Source: Coriobacteriaceae bacterium
GTDB taxonomy: Bacteria > Actinomycetota > Coriobacteriia > Coriobacteriales > QAMH01
DNA: 64,000 nt
Direction of reading: 5' to 3'
Assembly (NCBI GenBank): GCA_025992705.1
Contig: DAJPGJ010000001.1
Coordinates: 1,897,501 to 1,961,500, forward strand
This document shows, one piece after another, positions 43,919 through 53,360 of this stretch. Both the position numbers and the translations under genes were made by a program. Numbering within the stretch: the stretch's first letter is position 1; each line of letters starts with the position of its first letter. The notes below the pieces were generated by a model that was not told the origin of the DNA, did no database searches, and was given only the letters and a program-made list of their open reading frames with translations.

Positions 43919-45907
43919 CTATGATACGTGTTCGGGCTCGCATTCGCACTTGGTTCCGTCGCCTTCGGCTTCGCAATAAACTGCATCCTCGGGACGACCC
44001 TCGAGATACGCCTCCATCGAATAGCGGGTGATATCGCTGCGATTGATGATGCCGCAAATCTTGCCGTCCTCCATGACCGGCACCTTTTTGAGATGGTTGT
44101 CGGCCAGCACACGGCATACCTCGTCGATGCTCTCATGCACGTTGACGCTCAGGAAGTTGCGCGTGCCGATGGAGGCGACGGGTTTCTCCATAAGCTCCTC
44201 GAGCTTCTCGTCGTAACCGCGCTTGTCCTGCGCCGTCATGGCGATGAGCGCCACCGGATCCATGAAGGAACTGGAATTGCGCGCAAGGTTCTTGAGTATG
44301 TCGCCATCGGAAATGAAACCAACGGGCCTGTCGTCACGATCGACGATGGGACAGGCGCTGATTCCTTCGTTGATGAAGAGCTGCATGGCCGCCTGCACCG
44401 TATCATCGCTATGCAGCACGTACACGTCGCGCTTCATGATGCGTTCGAGCAAGGTCTTGTTCTCGCCAGCGACGCCACGCTCGTGCACGGTTTCGCCTTC
44501 GGCGCCCGTCGCCTCGATCGTGCCAGGCTTGCCCTTGACGAAGATGATGGTGAGGACTGCACCGATGAGTACGAGCGCCGTGCAAATCATGAACGCGATG
44601 TTGAACGCCGTCATGGATGCCTCGACCGGCGGATTGGGGCCACCGATCTGTATCTGGGCCACCGTGTAGATCGAGACGACGAGCGCCGTGCCAAGCGAGC
44701 CCGCAACCTGGCGCAGCGTATTGTTGATGGACGTGCCGTGATTCATGAACTTGGTGTCGAGCGCGTTCATGCCCCAGGTGGTGATGGGCATGTTCACGAG
44801 CGCCATCGAGAACATGCGCACGGCGAACAGAATCGTGATGACGGCGATTGACGTGTTCGTTCCGACAAAGACGAATCCCAGCGTGGTTGCCGCGAGCAGG
44901 AGCATGCCGATGATGCCCATGGCGCGTGCACCGTGCTTATCGAAGATGCGTCCTGCGATGGGATTCATGATGCCCATGATGATGGCGCCGGGCATGATGA
45001 CAAGGCCAGACACCGTTGCGGAATAGCCCAGAAGGTCCTGCACGTAAATGGGCATGAGCACGGGCGCCACGAGCAGGGACGCCTGAACGAGCATGCCGAT
45101 GATGGTCGCGATGAGGAAGTTGCGGTTGAAGAGTATGCGCACGCGCAGCATCGGTGTCTCGAGATGCATCTGCCTGAAGAAGAACCAGACGATGCACGCG
45201 CAACCAACGAGAATGGTGATACCGCTCACAAGATCGATGCCGTTGGAGCCAAAGACGCTGAATCCATAGAGCAGGCCGCCAAAGCCGAGCGTGGAGAGCA
45301 CGACGGAAAGCGGATCGAGCGCCGCATCGCCTTTGGTCTTGGGGCTACGCTGCTCGATGAGAAAGGCAGCTGCCACAACGACAACGGCGACAAGTGCCGC
45401 AACGACGTAGAACATGACATGCCAATTGACCGTATCGACCATGATGCCCGAAACCGTGGGACCGATTGCCGGGGCGAAGGCGATGATGAGGCCGAAGACG
45501 CCCATGGCCGAGCCCCTGCGGTCGACGGGAAACATGACGAGCAGGACGGTCATGGACATGGGCATGAGTATGCCCGCACCTACAGCCTGAACGAGACGCC
45601 CGGCCAGGAGAACGTCGAAGGTGGGTCCCCATCCACAAAGCAAGGAGCCGACGGCAAAGACGCTCATGGAGAAGAGGAATAGACGACGCACCGAGAAGCG
45701 ATCCTGAAGGTAGGCGGTAATGGGAATCATGATGGCGTTCACGAGCGTGAAACCCGTGGTAAGCCATTGGCCTGTCGCCGCATCGATGGACATCTCGGCC
45801 ATGATGGCGGGAAGCGCCGGCGTGACAAGCGTCTGGTTGAGAATGGTGACGAACGTGCCGATTACGATGACGACAAGCATCATCCATTGTTTTCTGGTTA
45901 GACCCAT
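43919..45907 (-). CDS. DHA2-type MFS transporter fused to a pair of CBS domains
   Basis: A 662-residue protein. The first about 450 residues form an EmrB/QacA-type 14-helix exporter (LNQTLVTPALPAIMAEM, then RLVQAVGAGILMPMSMTVLL). After a hydrophilic linker the last about 180 residues hold two CBS motifs (MKRDVYVLHSDDTVQAA with FISDGDIL, and NVHESIDEVCRVLADNH with IINRSDITRYS). CBS pairs bind adenosyl compounds, so transport may be tuned by nucleotides. This fusion is unusual for the family. The start at 45907 is chosen because AAGGGGATGAT matches the anti-Shine-Dalgarno at about 7 nt, overlapping the upstream ATG. Confidence 0.9.
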   Translation of the reverse strand: MGLTRKQWMMLVVIVIGTFVTILNQTLVTPALPAIMAEMSIDAATGQWLTTGFTLVNAIMIPITAYLQDRFSVRRLFLFSMSVFAVGSLLCGWGPTFDVLLAGRLVQAVGAGILMPMSMTVLLVMFPVDRRGSAMGVFGLIIAFAPAIGPTVSGIMVDTVNWHVMFYVVAALVAVVVVAAAFLIEQRSPKTKGDAALDPLSVVLSTLGFGGLLYGFSVFGSNGIDLVSGITILVGCACIVWFFFRQMHLETPMLRVRILFNRNFLIATIIGMLVQASLLVAPVLMPIYVQDLLGYSATVSGLVIMPGAIIMGIMNPIAGRIFDKHGARAMGIIGMLLLAATTLGFVFVGTNTSIAVITILFAVRMFSMALVNMPITTWGMNALDTKFMNHGTSINNTLRQVAGSLGTALVVSIYTVAQIQIGGPNPPVEASMTAFNIAFMICTALVLIGAVLTIIFVKGKPGTIEATGAEGETVHERGVAGENKTLLERIMKRDVYVLHSDDTVQAAMQLFINEGISACPIVDRDDRPVGFISDGDILKNLARNSSSFMDPVALIAMTAQDKRGYDEKLEELMEKPVASIGTRNFLSVNVHESIDEVCRVLADNHLKKVPVMEDGKICGIINRSDITRYSMEAYLEGRPEDAVYCEAEGDGTKCECEPEHVS

Positions 45908-46045
45908 ATGAATAATCATCCCCTTTTACATGCATCCTACGATAACACTAAACGGAAGGTACATGCGAAGCCGACGGGCGATTACGAGCTTGCTTTCGCA
46001 CCCGACCCGCGCTTCACGCAATGTTTAGGATGACCTGCGCTTTGA

Positions 46046-46121
46046 TGGTGGACCGTTAGGGGTTCGAACCCTAGACCTTGGGATTAAAAGTCCCCTGCTC
46101 TACCAACTGAGCTAACGGTCC
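46046..46121 (-). tRNA. tRNA-Lys (UUU)
   Basis: Cloverleaf with acceptor GGACCGT/ACGGTCC, D-arm AGCTCAGTTGGTAGAGC, anticodon loop CTTTTAA (anticodon TTT), T-loop GGTTCGAACCC and encoded CCA at 46046-46048. Confidence 0.95.
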
Positions 46122-46205
46122 ACGGCGCAGCGCATGACATTCTAGCAGATTGACAGGAGTGTGGCGTCTTCGGAAAATACGAATGACCCCACGAGGAGGA
46201 ACGTC

Positions 46206-46976
46206 ATGCGACGCAGATATTGCTTTTTCGATTACGACGGGACTCTGCGCTCGCGTTCGCTTGACGCCGTACCCGCTTCCGCACATGCCGCGCTCGACAA
46301 GCTGCGCGAAAACGGCCATTTCGTCGCGCTCGCAACAGGGCGCCTGCAATCGGATGCGCTTGAAGTGCTTGCCCCTTGCGGCATCGATACCATGGTCGCC
46401 GACGGCGGCAACTCCGTCACCATCGATGGCAAGCTCATCTCCATCGAGGGCATGCCACTCGAGCCCTCACGGGCTTTCGCCCATCGTCTCGATGATGAAG
46501 GGTGGGCCTGGGCCGTCAACTGCGAGAACGCGCGCACCTGCTTGACCCGTGACGAGCGCTACGCGAGCCTCGTCACGCATCTCTACTACACGCCCGTCGT
46601 CGATCCTGCACTCGATATCGATACGGTTGACCCCATCTACAAGATCTTCGTCCCTTGCAAGAGAGGCGAGGAGCAAGCCATCGACTTTACGGGCGTGACC
46701 TGGGCGCGCTATTCCGATGAGCTTATCTACATCGAACCAACGGACAAATCGCGCGGCATACGAAAGATGATGAAGTTGCTCGATGCACCCATCGAAGACG
46801 TCATTGTCTTTGGAGACGGTACGAACGACGTCGACATGTTTCGTCCCGAATGGACAAGCGTCGCCATGGGCAACGCCGTACCCGAGCTCAAGGAGCGTGC
46901 CGACCTCGTGACGAGCAGCGTGGACGAGAACGGCATCTGGAACGCCTGCGTGAAGCTAGGGCTCATCGAAGAATAG
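46206..46976 (+). CDS. HAD-superfamily hydrolase (Cof / IIB type)
   Basis: A 256-residue phosphatase. Motif I is FFDYDGT with nucleophile Asp9 and Asp11, motif II lies in ALATGR, and motif IV is VFGDGTNDVDMF with the C2 cap between them (about 80-180), which makes it the Cof-like class. Substrates of such enzymes are sugar phosphates or pyridoxal phosphate, and none can be picked here. GAGGA lies 5 nt before the ATG at 46206. It is convergent with clpX. Confidence 0.9.
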   Translation: MRRRYCFFDYDGTLRSRSLDAVPASAHAALDKLRENGHFVALATGRLQSDALEVLAPCGIDTMVADGGNSVTIDGKLISIEGMPLEPSRAFAHRLDDEGWAWAVNCENARTCLTRDERYASLVTHLYYTPVVDPALDIDTVDPIYKIFVPCKRGEEQAIDFTGVTWARYSDELIYIEPTDKSRGIRKMMKLLDAPIEDVIVFGDGTNDVDMFRPEWTSVAMGNAVPELKERADLVTSSVDENGIWNACVKLGLIEE

Positions 46977-46999
46977 CCAGCACGCGCCAGTTATCGTGA

Positions 47000-48529
47000 T
47001 TAAGCCACCGTTTCGGCCTCGGGGAGCAGACTGTCCGACGTATCGGGTAGTGCCTGCTGGCCGCGTGGGCGAATGATCGGGGCACCCTCGCCCCTGATGT
47101 AATCGCCGGTGATGACCACCGAGCCGATCGTGTCATCCTTGGGAACCTCATACATGATGTCAAGCATGAAGCGCTCGATGATGGCACGCAGGGCACGTGC
47201 ACCCGTATCCTGCTCGAGAGCCAGGCGGGCAATCTCGTGCAGGGCAGATTCGTCAAACTCGAGCTCAACATCATCGAAGGCCATGAGAGCCTGATATTGC
47301 TTGATGATGGCATCATGCGGCTTGACGAGAATATCGAAGAGCATCTGCTCGTCGAGAGCCTCCATCGTGCACAGGATGGGCAGACGACCGAGGAACTCCG
47401 GAATGAGACCGTACTCCTTGAGGTCTTCGACCTTGACGCTCTTGAGAATGTCACGGTCCTCGTCGTAGTTCTCGCGCACGGCGGAGCCAAAGCCCACGCC
47501 CGCGCTCTTGTTGAGGCGCTTCTTGATGATGTCGTCCAGACCGGGGAAGGCGCCACCGCAGATGAAGAGGATATTGCTCGTGTCGATGGTGGCGTTCTGC
47601 GAGAAGGGCGTCTTCATGCCACCCGAAAGCGGCACCTCCATCGTCGTGCCCTCAAGCACCTTGAGCAGGCCCTGCTGGACGGATTCGCCGCCGATATCAC
47701 GACCACCGCCCGTGCCCTCTGGACCGCCATTGCGCTTGGCGATCTTGTCGATCTCGTCAATGTAGACGATGCCATGCTCGGCACGCTCGATATCGCCCTC
47801 GGCCGCGGTGATGAGCTTGGTGATGATGCTCTCGATGTCATCGCCGACGTAACCGGCCTGGGTAAGCGTGGTCGCATCCGCGATGGCCAGCGGCACATCG
47901 AGCAGATTGGCGAGCGTCTTGATGATGTAGGTCTTGCCCGTGCCCGTGGGGCCGAGCATGAGGATGTTGCTCTTGTCGATCTGAACATCGCTCTTTTGCG
48001 TCGCGTCATAGCGCTTGTAGTGGTTGTATGTCGACACGGCCACGATCTTCTTCGCGAGCTCCTGTCCGACGACGTACTCGTCGATCTGGGCCTTGAGCTC
48101 GTGCGGCTTGGGGACGGGTGCCATGATGGGCTCGCCCTCCTTGCGCTTGGGCTGCTGCACGGGCGCGCCCATGCCAAAGGGGCTGCCGCTGCCGCTGCCC
48201 GTGAAAAAGCCAATGGGGCTCCAACCGCCAAAGGGGCCATTGTTGGCATTGTCGTTGGAGTTCTCGCCATCGACGGGCTCGCCGTCGACTTCCTCGATCT
48301 GGTTGCCCTGCTCGTCGGTAGTCGTGCGCGTGGGCTTGTTGTCATCGGTGTTCTGTCCCGGCATGGTAAACCCAAAGAGCTGCGACATCTTGTTGACCTC
48401 GCGCTCGAGGCAGGCGGGGCATACGGGCGTATTGGGAGGCAGCGTCACAAGCGCGCCGCCGGCTTCCTCTTCGGTCTTGCCGCAGAAGCTGCAGCGCCTA
48501 TTCGAGTTGCCGGTCGTGGTATCGGACAT
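47000..48529 (-). CDS. clpX: ATP-dependent Clp protease ATP-binding subunit ClpX
   Basis: A 509-residue AAA+ unfoldase. The N-terminal zinc site has Cys13, 16, 37 and 40, followed by an unusually long Gly/Asn/Glu-rich linker (about 50-137) before the AAA+ core. Walker A is GPTGTGKT (193-200), Walker B IVYIDEIDK, and the pore and sensor regions are regular. The extra about 85 residues compared with E. coli ClpX lie mainly in the linker. No clpP is adjacent. It feeds substrates to ClpP. Confidence 0.97.
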   Translation of the reverse strand: MSDTTTGNSNRRCSFCGKTEEEAGGALVTLPPNTPVCPACLEREVNKMSQLFGFTMPGQNTDDNKPTRTTTDEQGNQIEEVDGEPVDGENSNDNANNGPFGGWSPIGFFTGSGSGSPFGMGAPVQQPKRKEGEPIMAPVPKPHELKAQIDEYVVGQELAKKIVAVSTYNHYKRYDATQKSDVQIDKSNILMLGPTGTGKTYIIKTLANLLDVPLAIADATTLTQAGYVGDDIESIITKLITAAEGDIERAEHGIVYIDEIDKIAKRNGGPEGTGGGRDIGGESVQQGLLKVLEGTTMEVPLSGGMKTPFSQNATIDTSNILFICGGAFPGLDDIIKKRLNKSAGVGFGSAVRENYDEDRDILKSVKVEDLKEYGLIPEFLGRLPILCTMEALDEQMLFDILVKPHDAIIKQYQALMAFDDVELEFDESALHEIARLALEQDTGARALRAIIERFMLDIMYEVPKDDTIGSVVITGDYIRGEGAPIIRPRGQQALPDTSDSLLPEAETVA

Positions 48530-48685
48530 GAAATGGTCCCTTCATCGTGCGGCTTGCGTGCACCCGCAATTGAAAACATGGCGACTATATTGCCCCATTT
48601 ATCCTGCGACTACCAAGATGGACAATGAACCGTTACCGATGGGTTGCCCGGCGACGATTGTCTGGCTGTCCCGTTTCTCGCATGG

Positions 48686-50311
48686 CTAGCTATTCGACGA
48701 CTTCTTGGATGACGAGCTCGAAGACGAGGACGACTTCGATCCACCGCTTGAGCTGTCCTGAAGCGTGACCTTTGCCGAAGCGGGCGGTGTGTAGCCCTCG
48801 GTATAGGGACTTCCGTGAAGCGCCGAGTACGAGGTGTACGCGTACACGGGACCATCGACGTAATTGCTGTTCACGTTATCGTCGTTGAACTCGGAATTGA
48901 AGTTGTCGAGATTCTCGAACAGGGACTTGCCCTCCTTGAAGTTCTGGTCCATCACCGCGAAGACATCCTGGTACATGACCGCCTGCCAATCGCCATTGAT
49001 GGTAGAGGCGCCAATGGGCAGCTGGGCGGATTCCATTGACTCGACATCCATGCCCTTCATGTTCATGGCAAGCGAGATGATCCTGTCGACGCTCATGTTC
49101 GTCTCGACGCATTTGGAGAGGCTCTCGATGAGGGCGGGCATCCTGGTGATGTCCTGGGCGAGTACCTCCTTGGCAATGGCCTTGATGAGATTGCGCTGGT
49201 TGAGCGTGCGCTGATAATCGCCCATCGCGTAGGCACCTTGGTCGATGGGCCATCCGTGACGGCAGCGTGCGAGCACGAGCGCCTGCTCGCCGTTGAGACG
49301 AACCGCATCGCCCGCGGGAAGGATGATGTCCGGTTCGCTCTCGTCCATGTTGTAGTCAGCCGTTCCCTCGGGAACTTCGACGGTGACGCCCCCGAGCGTA
49401 TCAACCAAGTCGAGGAAGCCCTGGAAATAGACGATCGCGTAATAGTTGATTTTGATGTCGAGCATCTTGTTGAGCGTACTCACGAGCAGGTTATAGCCAC
49501 CGTACTCGATGACGGAGTTGATTTTGCCGTAGCCATGGCCGTCGATCTTGACGCGCAGGTCTCGGGGTATGGAGAGGATGCTGACCTTCTGCGCCTTCTC
49601 GTCGACACGAGCAACCATGATCGAATCCGAACGCTCGCCATCGTTGTACTCATCTACAGGCTCCCACCCCTCGCGGGCGTCGCTGCCCATGAGGAGGACG
49701 TAGTATGGCTCGTCCGCCGCGGGAGCGGCGAGGTTGGTGATGTCCTGGTTGCCCTTGATGTTGTTGGCGATGTTGTTGTACCACAGCCCGACGGCAATGC
49801 CTCCACACGCGAGGATGACGGCGAGCGCGATGACAATGCCGAGGGCGATCTTCTTGCCCCGCGACATGCCGCGCTTGCGTCCCACGTACTTGGTGGGAGC
49901 ATAATCCGCCGTGGCACCTACCGCCTGCGTGCGACCACGTCGCCTCGCATCAGCATGACCTTGCACGCGCGCCTGATCCGCTTGGCTCTGCGCGCTCACG
50001 TGCCGATGCGCGTTTGAGTACGCAGATGCGGAGGCATGCCGTGAACGGCGGACGCCTGCCTGCGAACCCTGGCGACTGCTGGAACGTGTGCTGGAGTGCT
50101 GCGCCCTCGAGCGAGACCCCTCGCGGGGGTCACCGTGAACGGGCTCTTGCGATGCATGACGAGAACTGCCCGGCTGGGCGCTGTATCGAGCGCTTCGCTG
50201 AGCGCCAGGTTGAGGTCTTCTGCCTGTCCCGGGGCGACGACTGTCACGTGCGCCATACCTGTTTCTATTGCCGTTGGCGCGGTTCCGGTTGGATCGGCGG
50301 TCCTCTCCCAT
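48686..50311 (-). CDS. LytR-CpsA-Psr (LCP) cell-envelope transferase
   Basis: A 541-residue membrane protein. A long basic Arg/Ser/Gln-rich cytoplasmic part (1-150) precedes one membrane helix (about 153-177) and the LCP domain with all landmarks: GSDAREGW (from 209), RSDSIMVARVD, SIPRDLRVKI (Arg250, Asp251) and KINSVIEYGG. LCP enzymes attach teichoic-acid or polysaccharide chains to peptidoglycan. A Ser-rich tail ends the protein. It is the catalytically intact counterpart of the protein at 1129-2454. GAGGGG precedes ATG 50311. Confidence 0.93.
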   Translation of the reverse strand: MGEDRRSNRNRANGNRNRYGARDSRRPGTGRRPQPGAQRSARYSAQPGSSRHASQEPVHGDPREGSRSRAQHSSTRSSSRQGSQAGVRRSRHASASAYSNAHRHVSAQSQADQARVQGHADARRRGRTQAVGATADYAPTKYVGRKRGMSRGKKIALGIVIALAVILACGGIAVGLWYNNIANNIKGNQDITNLAAPAADEPYYVLLMGSDAREGWEPVDEYNDGERSDSIMVARVDEKAQKVSILSIPRDLRVKIDGHGYGKINSVIEYGGYNLLVSTLNKMLDIKINYYAIVYFQGFLDLVDTLGGVTVEVPEGTADYNMDESEPDIILPAGDAVRLNGEQALVLARCRHGWPIDQGAYAMGDYQRTLNQRNLIKAIAKEVLAQDITRMPALIESLSKCVETNMSVDRIISLAMNMKGMDVESMESAQLPIGASTINGDWQAVMYQDVFAVMDQNFKEGKSLFENLDNFNSEFNDDNVNSNYVDGPVYAYTSYSALHGSPYTEGYTPPASAKVTLQDSSSGGSKSSSSSSSSSKKSSNS

Positions 50312-50453
50312 AAACCCCTCGTTTGATCGGGAACACGTTCGAGCCCGCATGCGAAAAGCCATGCCGGGCATGTTTGGCTCCGTATCCTAGCACTTATCCC
50401 AAACGGAACCTATTAAAGTTGCAAAATGTCCACAGAAGCGGCTGATGGAAGGA

Positions 50454-52250
50454 CTATTCACCCAGCTGCTCGGAGTAGTCGAGCCATGCGTCCTCAAGCG
50501 CCGAAAGCTCGGATTCAAGCTGCGAAATCTTGGCCTGCTGTTCGCCAAGGACGATGTAATCCGTCCCATCCATCTCGAGCAGCTCCTCGCGGGCGCGCTC
50601 GAGCTTGCTGCGAACGCTACCCATCTTGCGCTCGGTCGAGGTGCGCTTCTTGCGCAGCTCGCGCAACTCGCGCTGCACGGGCGCCGCTTTGCCGCTGCCG
50701 GCAGAGGCGGACGGTGCGGGTGCCGCTGCCTGGCTCGCCTGCTCCCTGCGCTCGATCTCCTCCAAATACCCGTCAACGCCGCGTGGCATATGGATGAGCT
50801 CGCCATCGATGAGGGCGTACTGGTCATCGGTGACGCGCTCGACCAGATAGCGGTCATGGCTCACGATGAGCAGCGTGCCGGGCCACGAATCAAGCAGGGT
50901 CTCGAGCTGGGCGAGCATGTCGGTATCGAGGTCGTTACCCGGCTCGTCGAGTATGAGCACATTGGGGCGGTCAAGCAGGATGAGCATGAGCTGCAGGCGG
51001 CGCTTCTGCCCGCCGGACAGGTCGCGCACCGGGCAGCTGAGCTGGTCTGCCTCGAAGCCCAGCTCCTCGAGCAGCTGCATGGGAGACATGGTCTTGCCGT
51101 CAGCCATCTCGACGTAAATCTTGTGGCGGTTGCATACTTCGCGTACGCGATCATCGCCAAGCTCGTCAAGCTCGCTCAATTGCTGCGTGAGCACGGCGAA
51201 CTTCACCGTCTGGCCAATCTCGACACGACCGCGATTGGGATGAATCTTGCCCTCGAGCAGCTTGAGCAGGGTCGTCTTTCCTGCGCCGTTGGCACCAAGA
51301 ATCGCAATGCGCTCCCCTGCCCCGATGTTCCACTCGAGTGGTTTGATAATCTCCTTGCCGCCAAGCTCGACGCTTGCGTCGCGCACATGGATGACCTTCT
51401 TGCCCAGGCGCGACATGTCCGTGCGACGCAGCTCCACCTTTTTGCGCAGCGGCGGCTCATCGGCGATGAGCGCTTCGGCTGCCTCGACGCGAAAGCGTGG
51501 CTTGGTGGAGCGTGCCGGTGCGCCACGAGCGAGCCAGGCAAGCTCGCGTCTCAGGATGTTCTTGCGCTTGGCTTCGGCGACACGCGCCTGACGCTGTCGC
51601 TCCACGCGCTGCATGATGTACGCGGAATAGCCGCCCTCGAAGGGCGTGACGATGCAATCGTGCACCTCCCACATGTTGAGGCAGACCTCATCGAGAAACC
51701 AGCGATCGTGCGTGACGAGAAGCAACGCTCCCTCGTTATCGCGCCAGCGTGTCTTGAGATGTTCGGCCAGCCAGTGGATGCCCTCGATGTCCAGGTGGTT
51801 GGTGGGCTCGTCCATCATGAGCACATCGTAATCCCCGATGAGAACGCGGGCCAGGTCGACGCGACGGCGCTGCCCACCCGACAGCGTGCCGATCTTCGCA
51901 TTCCAATCGAGATCGTTCACGAGATGCGCGAGAATCGAGCGGACACGTGCGTCTCCCGCCCATTCGTATTCGGGACGATCGCCAACGATGGCATGTCCTA
52001 CGGCGTCGTCGTCATCGAGCGCGTCCTTTTGCGCGAGCATGCCAACCGTGACGTTGCCCGTGCGCACGACACGGCCGTCATCGGGCGAGGCTTCGCCTGC
52101 CAGAAGCTTGAGCAACGTGGACTTGCCATCGCCATTGCGTCCGACGATGCCGATGCGGTCACCCGAGTTGACGCCAAGCGTCAGGGAGTCGAAGATCCGC
52201 GCCGTAGGGTATTCGAGCTGGATGTTCTCGCAGCCGAGGAGGTATGCCAT
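50454..52250 (-). CDS. ABC-F ATPase, Uup-like
   Basis: A 598-residue soluble protein with two nucleotide-binding domains: Walker A GRNGDGKS and GANGAGKT, signatures LSGGQRRRVDLARVL and LSGGQKRRLQLML, and Walker B DEPTNHLD and DEPGNDLD. The linker motif ELAWLARGAPARSTK and a C-terminal coiled coil (about 515-598) are typical of the Uup branch, which acts on ribosomes or branched DNA. It has no membrane segments. It lies 3 bp before degV in transcription order, with degV upstream. Confidence 0.93.
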   Translation of the reverse strand: MAYLLGCENIQLEYPTARIFDSLTLGVNSGDRIGIVGRNGDGKSTLLKLLAGEASPDDGRVVRTGNVTVGMLAQKDALDDDDAVGHAIVGDRPEYEWAGDARVRSILAHLVNDLDWNAKIGTLSGGQRRRVDLARVLIGDYDVLMMDEPTNHLDIEGIHWLAEHLKTRWRDNEGALLLVTHDRWFLDEVCLNMWEVHDCIVTPFEGGYSAYIMQRVERQRQARVAEAKRKNILRRELAWLARGAPARSTKPRFRVEAAEALIADEPPLRKKVELRRTDMSRLGKKVIHVRDASVELGGKEIIKPLEWNIGAGERIAILGANGAGKTTLLKLLEGKIHPNRGRVEIGQTVKFAVLTQQLSELDELGDDRVREVCNRHKIYVEMADGKTMSPMQLLEELGFEADQLSCPVRDLSGGQKRRLQLMLILLDRPNVLILDEPGNDLDTDMLAQLETLLDSWPGTLLIVSHDRYLVERVTDDQYALIDGELIHMPRGVDGYLEEIERREQASQAAAPAPSASAGSGKAAPVQRELRELRKKRTSTERKMGSVRSKLERAREELLEMDGTDYIVLGEQQAKISQLESELSALEDAWLDYSEQLGE

Positions 52251-52253
52251 GCG

Positions 52254-53141
52254 CTATAGGCCCCGCTCGTGGCCCCAGAAGAAGAGGGCGACCGTGCCCG
52301 GTCCCGTATGGCTACCGATGGTCGTGCCGATGCTGTAGATCTCGACCTTGCCACGCATTTTGGGGAAACGCTCCTCGACGAGATCCGCCACCGCACGCGC
52401 GTCCTCCATGCAATCGCTTTCGCTGATGAAGACGGGGCCGTCATAATCGAGGCCCTTGTCGGCGGTCTGCTCCATCTTCTCGACGATGCGCTTGATGACC
52501 TTCTTCTTCGAGCGGATCTTCTCGCGCGGAATGAGGCGCCCGAGCGAATCCATGTTGAGGAGCGGGCAAATGCCGAGCATCGAGCCCACAAAGCCGCTCA
52601 ACGGCTTCACGCGACCGCCCTTGATATAGAAGGTGAGATCCGTGGAGAAGAACCAGTGCCAATCATGGAGCTTGTGGGCCTCGGCCCACTCGCTCAGCTC
52701 GTCGAGGCTCATGCCTTCGGCTCGTTTCTCGGAAAGCGCCTGCATAAGCAGGCCATAACCACTCGACGCGGCAAGGGAGTCGATGATGTAAATCTTGCGA
52801 TCGGGAAACTCGTCCGCAAGCGACTCGGCAGCGATGCGAGCGGACTCGACCGTGCCCGAGATACCCGAGGAGAGCGAGACATGCAGCACGTCTTTGCCCT
52901 GCTCGAAGAAGCCACGGAAAAACTTCTCATACTCGCCCGTGCCAATGGCCGCCGTCTTGGTCTCGGCACCATCTTTCATCGCCTGGTAAAACTTGTCGAA
53001 GGGAATCGTCTGTCCCAGGTCATCTGCATATTCAACGCCATCGATGTAGAAGTGGAAGAAGATGCATTCGAGACCAAGCTCCTGGATCTTCTCGGGCGTC
53101 AGGTCAACCGTCGACTCGCAGCTCAAGACATAATCAGACAA
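52254..53141 (-). CDS. DegV family fatty-acid-binding protein
   Basis: A 295-residue protein of the DegV/FakB family, which presents fatty acids to the FakA kinase. The opening VLSCESTVDLTPE and the acyl-binding HVSLSSGISGTVESAR segment are clear, and TIGSHTGPGTVALFF, with the carboxylate-binding Thr-His pair, closes the protein. No fakA is in the window. AAGGAGG lies upstream of the start, and degV and the ABC-F gene form an operon. Confidence 0.93.
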   Translation of the reverse strand: MSDYVLSCESTVDLTPEKIQELGLECIFFHFYIDGVEYADDLGQTIPFDKFYQAMKDGAETKTAAIGTGEYEKFFRGFFEQGKDVLHVSLSSGISGTVESARIAAESLADEFPDRKIYIIDSLAASSGYGLLMQALSEKRAEGMSLDELSEWAEAHKLHDWHWFFSTDLTFYIKGGRVKPLSGFVGSMLGICPLLNMDSLGRLIPREKIRSKKKVIKRIVEKMEQTADKGLDYDGPVFISESDCMEDARAVADLVEERFPKMRGKVEIYSIGTTIGSHTGPGTVALFFWGHERGL

Positions 53142-53213
53142 GGGAACCTCCTTATGGCCTACAGCGCACGGACTTTGCGCGTATCTATGTATTTTCCCGC
53201 ATCACAAGGAGCA

Positions 53214-53227
53214 TTTCCAGCTGGAAA
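53214..53227. promoter_or_regulatory. 14-bp perfect palindrome upstream of degV
   Basis: TTTCCAGCTGGAAA lies 73 bp before the degV start, close to where a promoter is expected, and could be an operator. No regulator is assigned. Confidence 0.4.
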
Positions 53228-53331
53228 ACGGAACGAGTCGTGCAAACTTGCGACCATGAGCGGGCAGTGTCACCCACACTCACGTCAAGCTCCCCACATT
53301 GGCATCCCAAACCCCAGCATCCCCATCAGTG

Positions 53332-53354
53332 CACGATGCTTGAGAAGCATCGTG
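53332..53354 (-). terminator. hairpin downstream of the LuxR-type regulator
   Basis: CACGATGCTT...AAGCATCGTG is a 10-bp perfect stem with a 3-nt loop, 6 bp past the regulator's stop. It lacks a clear T tract. Confidence 0.6.
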
Positions 53355-53360
53355 TCTGCC

